A stretch of DNA of 64,000 bases. Source: Plotosus lineatus (lineage: Eukaryota > Chordata > Actinopteri > Siluriformes > Plotosidae). A model generated the notes under the pieces. The model made no database searches. It had not been told where the DNA came from and saw only the letters and a list, made by a program, of their open reading frames with translations. Below are positions 49,164 through 60,631 of this stretch, one piece after another. The stretch is taken from contig CM045729.1 of assembly GCA_024760905.1 (NCBI GenBank), positions 45,408,580 to 45,472,579 of the forward strand. The letters are read 5' to 3'. A program made the translations under genes and the position numbers. Each line of letters begins with the position of its first letter. Within the stretch, counting starts at the first letter, position 1.

Positions 49164-49413
49164 GAATCCATCCTGAACAGTTCGCCAGGGCATCACAGGG
49201 CAGAAACACATTGAGAGCTATGCAGCCTATTCTTGACGAAAGTTGGTTGTTGTTTTACATGCCTCACACCACAGACAGTGGCAGACATGGTCGGCCTTTG
49301 ATAACCCACTTACTGTACTGGGGAGGATAGTGACAACCCGTGGAGAGTGTACTTGAACCTCCAAGCTTAGGATCAGTGATCCAGCACCTTTTACCACCAG
49401 GCCACCACAGCCA
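49164..49413 (-). mobile_element. SINE-A with partial ATGAATG-type tail
   Basis: CAGTTCGCCAGGGCATCAC (tail part), then CAGAAACACATTGAGAGC, GCAGCCTATTCTTGACG, CATGCCTCACACCACAGACA, GATAACCCACTTACTG and the head (CCAAGCTTAGGATCAGTG, CCACCAGGCCACCACAGCC). Confidence 0.8.
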
Positions 49414-50056
49414 GAATCTCTTTTTGTTATATGATTGTGAAATTTATTACTGATCATCTTTAAAAACGACAAAACACTGCAAGAAGATCTGCACACTCGC
49501 CCTCCAAAATTAATCAATTTATCTAATATATTCATTCCTCATTCATCTTGAGTACATACTTGATCTTGATCAGGATTGTGGGGGATTTAGAAACCTATCT
49601 AGGGACCACTGCGTCAGGATAATGAATGCACCTTGTTTGGAATACAGTACTGTACTAGTATGCACAGGGCAGCATGTACATACATATTAGAAGGAAATAA
49701 GAACCTCATATGGGCTTCATTTATCAATATCTCCTTATGTTTTTTTTAATTCAAATAAATCCTTACGTCACATTCATAAACCTCAGATTTGTTTGCAGTT
49801 GTGTTCTTATATTGGTTAATCCCATTGTCTCAGAAATTGAAGGCATGTGCCTGTAAATCCATTGGAACGCCTGAATCTAACAGATGGGATAATTTTACTT
49901 CCTCTGAAATAGGAGGGAAATTCTAAATTAAGAGAAATATAAAAGTAGTTTGACCCAAAATCAGAGGCAAAAAAAAAAGGTCAATTGCGTGAGATGAGAG
50001 CACCTGCAACTATTGTCTTCCTCACCTTCTATGTTGGGCAAAGAAGCTCACCTCAT
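49414..50056. other. No gene recognised
   Basis: Unannotated. Confidence 0.4.
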
Positions 50057-50395
50057 TCATTCATTCATTTTCTGACCCACTTAATTCTAATCAGGGTCAT
50101 GGGGAGGCTGGCACCCATCTCAGTCGACTCTGGGCGAGGGCAGAGTACACCCTGGCCAGCTCGCCAGGCCATAGCAGGGCAGAAACACACTGAGGGCTTT
50201 GCAGCCTACTGTTGACAAAAGTCTGCAATGGGTCTTTTACATGCATCATACCATAGAGAGTGAGAGGCATGGCTGGACTTTGATAACCCAGTTACCTAGG
50301 CTGGGGGAACAGTGACAACCTGTTGAGAGTGGAGCTTGAACCCCCAGTCTTGGGATCGGTGATCCAGTACCTTACCACCAGGCCACCACTGCCTC
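50057..50395 (-). mobile_element. SINE-A with ATGAATG-type tail, complete
   Basis: The left edge (CATTCATTCATTCATT) is the tail repeat. Then TTCTGACCCACTTAATTC, CAGCTCGCCAGGCCATAGC, CAGAAACACACTGAGGGC, CATGCATCATACCATAG, GATAACCCAGTTACC and the head with TTGAACCCCCAGTCTTGG (box B) and ACCACCAGGCCACCACTGCC (box A). No convincing duplication. Confidence 0.85.
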
Positions 50396-51153
50396 AATGA
50401 GCTTATTTAAGAAGTATATGTATATTTAAGTAAATATTTTATGGTAGAATCACCAATTTAGGGTATTATATTAATTGGCTGACTAGTGACGATTTTGGTT
50501 TATTTTTGTGTTAAAATAATTTAATCCTCCCAGAGTGAAATAAATTCAGTGATATTTGGAGGGGGTGAACTCAAAACACATGCATTCATGGTGATTATGG
50601 GTCGCATAAGTATATCAAGCTGATGCATCTGCACGACTTACAGGGTTTCATGCAATGCTTCTAAACCACTTTCCTACCATGCTATGCTGGATGAGAGTTA
50701 CACTAGATGGCTAAAGGTTTGTGGAAACCCAACGGTGTCACCCATAATGCACTTGTTGATCATCGTATTGATAATGCAAAAGCATATAAAAGACCTTCTA
50801 AACAATTTTGTGCATTTAACTTTGTGACACAATTTTGTGAAATGTGGTTGTAATGAACAGACATTTACATTCTGTTGACCATATCATTTATTTATATGAC
50901 TGCAAAAAAGGTTTTTCTTTCCTTTACAGATATCTCCTGAAACATCTCTTTGAAGTTTCCATTCCTGTTGCGAACAAAAAGAGATATGGATGAAATGAAT
51001 GTCCTTGTGTCCTGCATCCATGATGATGTAATATAAAAATTAATTACATTTGACACCATACAGTGTTAGGAGTATACAACCTTTTCTTTTATATCTGTTC
51101 TTGTGGATTTGATATATTTCTGAAGTTAAAAAAAAATAAAAAATAAAAAATAA

Positions 51154-51190
<37 letters not shown>

Positions 51191-52603
51191 GGAATAACAC
51201 CTTACACCCCTTTGTATCCTTTCACTGTAGGGAAAGACTGTCTGGAAAAAAAGAGTCAGGCTGTATCTATATCAGTTTTCCAATGTCTCACTCTTAGTCA
51301 CTGGATTCAATGGCATTAGTAGATGCATGAGAACATTGTGTATTTGCTTTGACTGTGTTTTAGTCATCTCATTATTAAAGAGAAGGAACAAGCAACATAT
51401 ATTTAAAATGTCTTAGAAAAACTATAAATTAAGAAAATATCCAGAGAGAATTCCAGGAAACAAAGAGACTTTACCACTGAGAAGTCATTTCACTTTATAA
51501 AGATGAGCCCAATATGTACTTATTTTTCTTTTAGAATTCCAAAGATCATTGCATTTCATTCAGATTGATTCCACATTGGAAATAATATGGATGTATACAG
51601 ATTAATCCACTTCCTGCTGTTCTGTGTACAGGGCAAAGGCTTTTCATTTATACACCAGAGTGATTTTGATTAGTCAGAGCAAAGACTGTGGGTAAAATGG
51701 ACAACACTGAAAGTACAAAGATTTCAAAGTTAGATGTTGTCTTTCTCACAGGAACAGTTTTAATACAATTTCCTTTTTTTCACTAACTTCAAAGGGGAGA
51801 CATTAAGCATTTTCCACTTTTTAAGCCATAAATGTTATTATTGCTGAATAGACGTGCTAGATGATGCTAGAGTGTCAAATAACAAGGCTTCTCTCCTGGA
51901 AGTATGAGCTGTCTGTAAACACAAAGCTTTCAGCAAGTTGTATTTTTATTTTTATTTTCGTAGTGCTTCATAGCCAGCTGGTCCTTCTTTAGCTGGCCTT
52001 CCACCACCACCTTACCCATGCATAACAATATCTTTGCCCATCTTGGACCGCCTCCCAGCACACTGAAAAGAAAGACAACCCACTTCAGAAAGATGACCAA
52101 TCACAGCAGAGTAGCAAAAAGAGCAGAAAGATCATAAATCAGAGGAAGAAGCTAAACAGGCCATCAAGGGTGCACAAAATCAGCATTTCTAGAGGAGATG
52201 TGTAAGCAGTTTCCCGGAGAACAGTGGAGTTTTCTGGATCAGGCATCATAGTGTCAGTGATAGGCATCACCAGTGTCAGTAATAAAAAATAAAAGTCTGC
52301 TATAATATCTGATGTTTAAGAATGGATCTATTCTTGTAATGACAGAAATGTTCCCCTTGCAAAGACTGTTTGTATAATATGGATTAACCTAGAATCTGAC
52401 TTAAAAAAAGTTAATAGAAATAAATCCTTGATTTTTGCCATGTGACTCATATTTGCTCACAGACTAAACAAATCTGATCTTACTATAATTCAATGAATAC
52501 AGTGTTATGATGTATCCTGTAAGTATCGATTATCTCATGATGTACTGGACTAATCTGAGGAACCGTATCCCAAAAAACCTGGCGTAAGATCTGTATCAAT
52601 GAA
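50396..52603. other. No gene recognised; longest unannotated stretch, 2.2 kb
   Basis: The only clear structure is a compound A-rich microsatellite at about 51127-51187 (ATAAA units, then AAT units). The rest shows no transposon or coding motif that I can name and may be host intron or intergenic DNA. Confidence 0.45.
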
Positions 52604-52618
52604 TAAACTCAGATTGAT

Positions 52619-52987
52619 TTTCTTCTTCTTTTCCTTTCAGCTGTTCCCTTCAGGGGTCGCGACAGCAAACCATTCGCCTCCATCTCACCCGATCCTCTGT
52701 GTCTTCTACTCTTACTCCAACTACCTTCATGTCCTCCTTCACCACATCCATAAATCTTCTCTTTGGTCTTCCTCTAGACCTTCTGCCTGGTAGTTCTCAA
52801 CCTCAGCATCCTACTATCAATACAGTATACTCACTATCCCTCCTCTGTACATGTCCAAACCATCTCAATCTAGCCTCTCTGACTTTGTCTCCAAAACCTC
52901 TAACATGTACTGTCCCTCTGATGTACTCATTCCTGATCCTATCCATCCTCGTTACTCCCAAAGAGAACCTCAACATTTTCATCTCTG
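52619..52987 (-). mobile_element. RTE-clade LINE, copy 7, strongly 5'-truncated
   Basis: Only the last 370 bp are present: tail TTTCTTCTTCTTTTCC at the left, GGGGTCGCGACAGCAAACCA, and C-terminal coding text ending near KMLRFSLGVTRMDRIRNEYI on the minus strand. A perfect 15-bp duplication TAAACTCAGATTGAT lies at 52604-52618 and 52988-53002. Confidence 0.95.
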
Positions 52988-53038
52988 TAAACTCAGATTG
53001 ATATCAGTATTTATACATTTATGCAAGTTTTTCCTTTT

Positions 53039-53402
53039 ATTTTTATTGTATAGGGCAGTGGTGGCCTGGTGGTAAAAGGTGCTGGATCGCTAATCCTAAG
53101 GTCGAGGGCTCGAGTCCCACTATCCACAAGGTTGTCACTGTCCCCCCAGTGCAGCTAACTGGGTTATCAAAGGCTGACCATGTCCCTCACTGTCTATGGT
53201 GAGAGGTTCATGTAAAAGAATCATTGCTGACATTCGAAAAGAGTAGCTGCATAGCTGTCAGCATGTTTCTGCCCCTTGCTAAAGGGTTGCGTCAGGAAGG
53301 GCATTCGATGTAAAAACCTATGCCAAATCAAGCATGCGAATCAGATGATTTACTGTGGCGACCCCTGAACAAAGGGAACTGCCGAAAGGAAAAGAAAAAG
53401 AA
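53039..53402 (+). mobile_element. SINE-A with RTE-type tail, complete, with duplication
   Basis: A short AT-rich leader (53039-53052) precedes GGGCAGTGGTGGCCTGGTGG (box A) and AAGGTCGAGGGCTCGAGTCC (box B). The body follows (GCTAACTGGGTTATCAAAGG, GTGAGAGGTTCATGTAAAAG). Then comes a segment like the RTE 5' end (GGGTTGCGTCAGGAAGGGCA, ATGCCAAATCAAGCATGCG) joined at AATCAGATGA to the RTE 3' end (TTTACTGTGGCGACCCCTGA, ACTGCCGAAAGGAAAAG), ending AAAAAGAA. GCAAGTTTTTCCTTTT flanks it at 53023-53038 and 53403-53418. Confidence 0.93.
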
Positions 53403-53418
53403 GCAAGTTTTTCCTTTT

Positions 53419-54079
53419 GATAACACAGGTTTTTTTCTATGGTATTTTTCCCATATCTAAATTCTTATACCCCGAGCATAACCCTGCAGTTACTGACAGT
53501 CTTTATAGTTAAATCATAAAGGATATCTGGATAACTGGTAATAACATTTAACTACTGGAGACCAAAAAGAGGCAAACCTTCCACCCGAACATCTCTAAGG
53601 GACGGATGAGGGGTGGATGGGTGTTCGGAGCATTATAGAGATAGAGATCAGTAGTGAGCGCCCCTCTCTCCACAATGATAAGCGCTTCCCTTATCACCTC
53701 AGGAGGGGATCGGCTGGATTAACTTCGCCTGCAGTTGGACTTTTTTTTTCCTCCACCCAATCCCTGTCCTCAGCAGACATTTCCACTGTAAGACACTATT
53801 TGCAGAAAAAAAAGAAAAATTGGCATAGCAGCACTATGATGTCATCATAATCAGAATACTTTATTGATCCCAGAGGAAATTGTGTAATCGGTCATGCTGA
53901 TGCTTTAAAATATGTTCATCACTTCTCTCAGCCACTCGCAATCATTTTTCTTGAAATTTTAGACTGTCTCATAAGTTGCTTTTTAAATGTACATTGACAG
54001 CAATGTTCTATACATTAAACAGTCAAAGTACTATGCCGCATACCATCACTCAATGGTTCCTGTGTAGTGTTGCCTGTGC
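53419..54079. other. No gene; tail stub at about 53856-53888
   Basis: GAATACTTTATTGATCCCAG followed by AGGAAATTGTG at about 53857-53885 resembles the SINE-C/L2 3' end on the minus strand, with no body attached. Nothing else is recognised. Confidence 0.4.

Positions 54080-54177
<98 letters not shown>
54080..54177. repeat. (TG)n microsatellite, about 98 bp
   Basis: Pure TG. Confidence 0.98.
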
Positions 54178-54178
<1 letters not shown>

Positions 54179-55375
54179 CAGGGAAACTTGCATGCCATGC
54201 AAACTCAGTCCCTTCTGCAAATGATTTCTCACACACAATTCCTCAACCACAAATGAAAAACTACTTTAGTGACTCAACATTTTCATACTGGCTGCTACAC
54301 ACTCACATCCCAGGAATTCTCTCCATGTGTTTTGGTGTAACTATGGACACAATCCTCCCCCATTCGAAGCACTCATCACGTGGAAATAGTAATTCTCAGA
54401 AATAATTTATAGCACTGCCAAAGGGAATGAAGGCAGAATGGATTACCATACTGAAGACGTTAAAAGCCTGAGTTAGCGCTCTAATTGTCGAGCATGTTGA
54501 CGGTTGAGAATAGAAGAGGGATTCATTTATCAATGTTAAATTGTGATTGACTTTCCAAACATTTAATTTGAGTTTTCTAAAGATTTTCTCAGGGCTGCAT
54601 TCTTATCTGGCTTTACTGGGAACATGCTGTCTGTCGATCGGACTGATATCCTGCAGATCTTCTGCAATGTTTAGTGCTCCATCACCTTCTGACCCACCAC
54701 CACCCCCAACACGCACTCACATGCACACGCAGTCTATCTTTCTCTCACACAAGCACACAGTTACACATAACAAATAAATAATGCATTAAGAGCAGACGTC
54801 AGAGAGGCTTTTTTTTTTATGAATTGTTTACAAGAACTCACTCAAAACACCAAAACTGACCTTGACTTATATTTGGTACAATCTCAGTTTAAATGTATTT
54901 ACTTACAATCCCAGGAGAAACTCGAGGAAATCTAAAGGGTTTAGATAAACAGAAGAAGCAAAGGAAGCTGCCCTGAATTTGAGACCATTATACTGAAGAT
55001 TTGTTACTTGTGACCCAGACATCCAACCACATCCTTGGATCTAGTCAGTGTTTTGTAGTTATAAGTTTTTTTATTTTGATCAATCAATCAATCAATCTGG
55101 GTGCCGTGCCAGAATTCTAGCATAGGCGGCCGCCATAAGAAGCTTGTCATGGCTGTATACGAAGAGCAAAAAATCCACAGTAGAGGACCAAAGTTTTTTC
55201 TGCAGGGTGTTTTTATTGAGACACCATCTCTAGCTAGCTGAAGAGTTCATCCGCCCTTTGGTAGGTCTTGTTTTTATTCCTACTGGGTTGCTAGCCACCC
55301 TCCTCATCAAATTTGGAACCTGGTGGGGGAGTTGGTTGAGTCGCCGACCACTCGACCTTGTAACAGGTTGTACTG
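54178..55375. other. No gene; (CAAT)n and possible unclassified repeat
   Basis: (CAAT)n at about 55079-55096. From 55097 to the LINE border the sequence changes in character (GC-richer, GAATTC, GCGGCCGC and AAGCTT within 34 bp). Read on the minus strand it has an AATAAAAACACCCTGCAG signal (about 55205-55222), which could be an LTR-type end, but I found no borders. Confidence 0.35.
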
Positions 55376-55531
55376 GCTTACATGTTACCAGTCTTCTTCT
55401 TCTTCTTTTCCTTTCTGCTTTTCCCTTCAGGGGTCGCCACAGCGAATCATCTGCCTCCATCTCACCCTATCCTCTGCATCTTCTTCTCTTACACCAACTT
55501 ACTTCATGTCCTCCTTCACCACATCCATGAA

Positions 55532-58500
55532 TCATCTCTTTGGTCTTTCTCTAGGCCTTCTGCCTGGTAGTTCCAACCTCAGCATCCCACTACCAATATA
55601 CTCACTATCCCTCCTATGTACATGTCCAAACCATCTCAATCTAGCCTCTCTGACTTTGTCTCCAAAACGTCTTACATGTGCTGTCCCTCTGATGTGCTCA
55701 TTCCTGATCCTATCCATCCTCATTACTCCCAAAGAGAACCTCAACATTTTCATCTCTGCTTCCTCCAACTCTGCCTTCTGTCTTTTACCCAGGGCCACTG
55801 TTTCTAAACCATACAACATTGCTGGCCTCAACACTGTCTTGTACACTTTTACTTTCATTCTTGCTGATACCTTCCTATCACACATCACACTGGATACTTT
55901 TCTGTAACCATTCCAACCAGCCTGCACACACTTCTTCACCTCTTTTCCACACTCTCCATTGCTCTGGATTGCTGAGTTGAAGTACTTAAAATCCTCCACC
56001 TTCCTTATCTCTGCTCCATGTAACCTCACCGTTCCTGTTGGGGCCTTGGCATTCAAACACATGTATTCTGACTTACTGAGGCTAACCTTCATTCCTCTCC
56101 TTTACAGGGCATACCTCCACCTCTCTAGATTTTCCTCCACTTGTTCTCTGCTCTCACTGCAGATCACAATGTCATCTGCAAACATCATAGTCCATGGAGA
56201 TTGTTGTCTAACCTCGTCTGTCAGCCTGTCCATCACCATAGCAAACAAGAAGGGGCTCAGAGCTGACCCTTGATGCAGTCCCACCTCCACCTTGAACTCT
56301 TCTGTCACACCGACAGCACACCTCACCACTGTCTTACATCTCTTATACATGTCCTGCACCACTCTAACATACTTCTCTGCCACTCCAGACTTTCTCATGC
56401 AGTACCACAGTTCCTCTCTCGGCACCCTGTCATATGCTTTCTCCAGATCCACAAAGGCACAATGCAGCTCCTTCTGACCTTCTCCGTACTTCTCTATTAA
56501 CATCCTCAAGGCAAACACTGCATCTGTGGTGCTCTTTTTTGGCATGAAACCAAACTGTTATTCACAATTGCTGACCTCTGCCCTTAGTCTAGGTTCCACT
56601 ATTCTTTACCATAACTTCATCGTATGGTCATCAACTTTATCCCTCTGTAGTTGCCACAACTCTGCATGTCTCCCTTGTTCTTAAAAATGCACACAATCAC
56701 ACTTCTCCACCATTCCTCCAGCATCCTCTCACTCTCTAAGACCTTGTTGAATGTTCTTGTCAGGAAATCTACTGCTACCTCTCCAAGACACTTCCATGCC
56801 TTCACCGTATGTCATCAGGACCAACTGCCTTTCCATTCTTCATCCTCTTCAATGCACTCCTCACTTCACCCTTACTAATCTTTGCTACTTCCTGGTCCTC
56901 AACGGTAAATCTTCTACTCTTTTTTTCTCTCTCATTTTCCTCATTCATCAGCTCTTCAAAGTACTCTTTCCATCTTCCCGGCACACTTCTGTCATCAGTC
57001 AATACATTTCCCTCTCTCTCTCCTTAATCACTCTAACTTGCTGCATGTCCTTCACATCTCTATTTCTTTGCTGTGCCGACCTGTATAAATCATTTTCTCC
57101 CTCTTTACTTTCCAACCAAGCATACAAGTCATCATACGCCCTCTGTTTGGCCTTTGACACTGCTACCTTCGCCTTACGCTGTGTCTCCCTGTACTCCTGT
57201 TTACTCTCTTCAGTCCTCTCTATGTCCCACTTCTTCTTAGCTAACCTCTTCTTTTGTACACACTACTGCATTTCCTCATTCCACCACCAAGTTTCCTTAT
57301 CTACTTTCCTTCCAGAGGACACACCAAGTATTACCCTACCTGTCTCCCTGATCACATTAGCTGTGGTTGTCCAGTCATTTGGAAGCACTTCCTGACCACC
57401 CAAAGCCTGTTTCAACTCTTCCTTGAAGACAACACAACACTCCTCCTTTTTCAGCTTCCACCACTTTGTCTTCTGCTCTGCCTTTGCCTTCTTCACCTTC
57501 CTCACCATCAGCATCATCCTGCACACCACCATCCTATGCAATATTTTAAAATAATTTTGACAGGTTGGGTGTTTTTTATGCCGCATCTGACACATAAGTG
57601 ACCACCAATCATCTGCACGGATGACGTCTAATGCTGGGAAATTAAGTAAACATTTTCTTTGCACGCAGGCTTACCCTCTTTGTAAAAATCGCAAAATGCA
57701 AAGCTAAACGAAAATATGAAGATGAACACAAGACATGTCTGGGAGAGTGGCAAGATGCTTACTTTTTAATTGAACGGAATGGCAAATCGCTCTGCTTATT
57801 ATGCAACACGACACTCTTCCTTTTTCAGCTTCCACCACTTTGTCTTCTGCTCTGCCTTTGCCTTCTTCACCTTCCTCACCATCAGCTTCATCCTGCACAC
57901 CACCATTTTATGCAGTTTGGTAACTCTCTCACCCGCTACTACTTTTCAGTCACTGACTTCCTTCAAATTACATCGCCTACACAAGCTGTAGTCTACCTGT
58001 GTGCTCCTACCGCCGCTTTTATACGTCACCCTATGCTCCTGTCTCTTCTGGAAGAAAGTATTTACCACAGCCATTTCCATCCTTTTTGCATCTAAATCTA
58101 AAAACATCTGTCCTTCTGCGTTCCTGTCCTGGATACCAAACTTGTCCATCACTTCCTCGTCCCCTCTGTTTCCTGCACCAACATGTCCATTGAAATCTGC
58201 CCCAATGGCCACTCTTTCATCTCTGGGGGTACTCTGCATCACTTCATCTAATTCACTCCAGAATCTCTCCTTCTCTTCTAGCTCACATCCTGCCTGTGGG
58301 GCATAAGCACTAACAACATTGAACATCACGCCTTCAATTTCCAACTTGAGACTCATCACTCTGTCTAACACTCTTTTCACTTCTAGAACATTCCCGACAA
58401 ACTCCTCCTTCAAGATGACTCCTACTCCATTTCTCTTCCCATCCACACCATGATAAAAACAGCTTATTTATTACCTTGCTCCTAAGCTTCTAGCCTTGCT

Positions 58501-58800
58501 ACCTTTCCACCTGGTCTCCTGAACACACAGTATGTCCACCTTCCTCTTGTGCATCATGTCAGCCAGCTCTCTACCTTTTCCTGTCATAGTTCCAACATTC
58601 AAAGTCCCTACTTTCAGTCCTAGACTCATGCCTTTCCTCTTCTCTCTCTGCCTACGGACACGCCGCCCACCTATCCTTCTTCGACGTCTTCGATCAACAG
58701 TAGTCCAACTTCCAGCAGCACCCTGTTGGTTAATAGCATTGATGGCGGTCGTTGTTAACCTGGGCCTCGACCGATCCGGTATGAATATTTTTTGTTATGA
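55532..58800 (-). pseudogene. RTE endonuclease-reverse transcriptase, broken
   Basis: Minus-strand order: endonuclease (57946-58446: NGVGVILKEEF, SAYAPQAG, AIGADFNGHVG, STQVDYSLCR), linker (57263-57540: WWKLKKEECCVVF, ETWWWNEEM), linker end (56802-57002: GRWKEYFEELMNEEN), RT opening (56617-56805), RT core (56102-56545: [12 protein letters not shown] motif [22 protein letters not shown] motif C) and C-terminal part (55532-56092: VRRFGDKVREARLRWFGH, PGRRPRERPKR). Both catalytic RT motifs are intact, but at least five breaks and the insert separate the pieces. Confidence 0.9.
57541..57804 (+). mobile_element. Foreign insert with a hAT-type BED-finger fragment
   Basis: This segment is not LINE sequence. 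From about 57700 the plus strand reads AKRKYEDEHKTCLGEWQDAY then FLIERNGKSLCLLC. That is the start of hAT-type transposases and related ZBED or GTF2IRD2-like proteins, with the first Cys pair (CxxC) of a BED zinc finger. The frame runs into LINE DNA right after the Cys pair. It is flanked by two 110-bp copies of LINE sequence (57431-57540 and 57805-57914). Confidence 0.65.
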
Positions 58801-58961
58801 CTCGCATATTTTTTTGGCATTTGTTTTACACCGGATGCCCTTCCTGACGCAACCCTCTGCATTTATCCGGAGTTGGGACCGGTGTGAGGGAGAGATACTG
58901 GCTTGTGCCCCTCCCTCACGGCTGCATTGCTTACATGTTACCAGTCGCAGGGCAAAACCCA

Positions 58962-59235
58962 ACCGTTATTTTGATATACTTTATTAATCCCATAAGGGAG
59001 CAAACACACATAAACAGTGAGCACACATACTCGGAGCAGCACCTGGAGAGCAGTTTGGAGTTAGGTACCTTGTTCAAGGACACTTCAGCCATTTAGGTGT
59101 ATGAAGAGATGGTGAAGAAGATGAAGGCTCACTTCCCCACTGCCACACATTTTTCCTGCTGGTTCGTAAATCAAACCAGCGACATTTCAATCATAAAGCC
59201 GCTTCTCTAACCTTTAGGCTATGACTGACACTGCA
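58962..59235 (-). mobile_element. SINE-C, nearly complete
   Basis: The left edge ACTTTATTAATCCCATAAGG is the tail. Then GTTAGGTACCTTGTTCAAGG, CTCACTTCCCCACTGCC, ACATTTTTCCTGCTGG, and a head with GTAAATCAAACCAGCGAC (box B) and TCTAACCTTTAGGCTATG (box A region). It begins about 15 bp outside the right duplication of RTE copy 8. Confidence 0.75.
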
Positions 59236-59766
59236 GGCAAGGCAGTAATTAGGCTATAATTAAAAATTATGCACCAAAGGTGAGATGGATGTTGCTGAAT
59301 AATCTGAACTGTACACAGGTACATTAAAAGCAACTAAATTAAGCATATTTTGCATATTTTATCCATTTCAAAAGTAGTCCAGGTGAGCTCCTTGTACAAA
59401 GTACTGTACAGCTAACTTCACCTTTTAAGTCCATTCACAATTTTAGTGTTTATTACACGAATTCATAAGAAAACAAATAAAATTTGCTTTTTACAGTTTG
59501 CCTTTTGATTTTGTAAGAGTGATAATAATGCTATCTGCTCCAAATGACTGTAACAAATCATTTTCTTCATATTGATGTAAGAATTCATCATAGAATCATT
59601 TCTAAGAATCTCTGATAGTGGACCAATCAGATACTTTCCTGTAGCATACTAATACAGCTTAAGAAATCCTATCAATGATTATATTTCCTTATTTTAAGAA
59701 ATCTTATGGCTTAAATTGCTTTATTCTATGCATTGTGAACCCTGTGGGGTTGGGAGGTGAGAGGAG
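59236..59766. other. No gene recognised
   Basis: Unannotated AT-rich DNA. Confidence 0.4.
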
Positions 59767-59941
59767 ATTTCCTTTTGGCTGTTCCCTTTATCAGGGGTCA
59801 TCATAGACAGTGAGAGACATGGCCTGCCTTTGATAACCCAGTTAGCTGCACTGGGGGGATAGTGACAACCTTGTGGGACTCGAACCTCCAACCTTAGGAT
59901 CAGTGATCCAGCGCCTTATACCACCAGGCCACCACTATCCC
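59767..59941 (-). mobile_element. SINE-A with RTE-type tail, internally deleted
   Basis: The 3' terminus (GATTTCCTTTTGGCTGTTCC, TATCAGGGGTCATCA) jumps at about 59805 straight into the body (TAGACAGTGAGAGACATGG) and head (CCAACCTTAGGATCAGTG, ACCACCAGGCCACCACTATC). The whole RTE 5'-like segment and half the body are missing. Confidence 0.75.
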
Positions 59942-60248
59942 TTGAGGTGAGAAGAAACTGGAAGAAACCAACTTTAACATATTACACTGTCAGTAAACAG
60001 AGGACATGGTGGATATAAAGACCCAGGGAACACAGATGTCCACTTAAATATGTTTATATTCTAGTAGTGCTGCCCTCGAGATTGTGTTTTATTTGCCATT
60101 AAGAAGGGACATCACTCCAAATGTTGTCTAGTAAACCAAATAAAATTGCAGTCATATTATATAACCTAACCATCCTAGTGAAAATAAGCTGTACATATAC
60201 AAATCTTTCACAATTCCTTTATTTCAGTAAGTAGAATTAGAAATTGTG

Positions 60249-60610
60249 GGGCAGTGGTGGTCTAGTGGTATAGGGCGCTGGATCGCTGATCCAAAGGTTG
60301 GGGGTTCGAGTTCCACTCTCCATAAGGTTGTCACTGTGTGTGTGTGTCCCCCCCCCCAGTGCAGCTAACTGGGTTATCAAAGGCGGGCCATGTCTCTCAC
60401 TGTCTGTGGTGAGAGGGATGTGAAAGAACCATTGCTGACTTTCGTAAAGAGTAGCTGCAAAGCCGTCAGCGTTTTTCTATCCCTTGCTAAAAAGGGTTGT
60501 GACAGGAAGGGCATCTGACGTAAAAAACTCTGCCAAAGCAAACGTGCGAATCAGATGATTTGCTGTGGCGACTCCCGAGTAAAAGGGAAAAAGCCGAAAG
60601 GAAGACAGAC
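60249..60610 (+). mobile_element. SINE-A with RTE-type tail, complete, 16-bp duplication
   Basis: It has box A (GGTCTAGTGGTATAGGGC) and box B (GGTTGGGGGTTCGAGTTCC), the body (AACTGGGTTATCAAAGGC, GAGTAGCTGCAAAGCCG), the RTE 5'-like segment (GGGTTGTGACAGGAAGGGCA, AAGCAAACGTGCGAATCAG), then the RTE 3' end (ATGATTTGCTGTGGCGACTC, AAGCCGAAAGGAAGACAGAC). A perfect 16-bp duplication AGAATTAGAAATTGTG lies at 60233-60248 and 60611-60626. This is the best-defined copy in the window. Confidence 0.95.
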
Positions 60611-60631
60611 AGAATTAGAAATTGTGTGTTT

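Larger units (their letters stand above)
55394..58928 (-). mobile_element. RTE-clade LINE, copy 8, full-length plus foreign insert
   Basis: A perfect 18-bp duplication GCTTACATGTTACCAGTC lies at 55376-55393 and 58929-58946. Both termini are present: (GAA)n tail at the left and ATGCAGCC 5' end at 58928. At 3.53 kb it is longer than copy 1 because of a 264-bp foreign segment and a 110-bp self-duplication at 57431-57914. Confidence 0.95.

Noticed and set aside
50057..50395. CRISPR-like or tandem array, because similar blocks recur at 48279, 49164 and 50057
   Set aside because: They are independent SINE copies in both orientations with irregular spacing, in a eukaryotic sequence.
60249..60330. 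Possible tRNA genes, because of good box A and box B motifs
   Set aside because: The sequence after box B does not close an acceptor stem and continues into the shared SINE body. The same head recurs in many copies.
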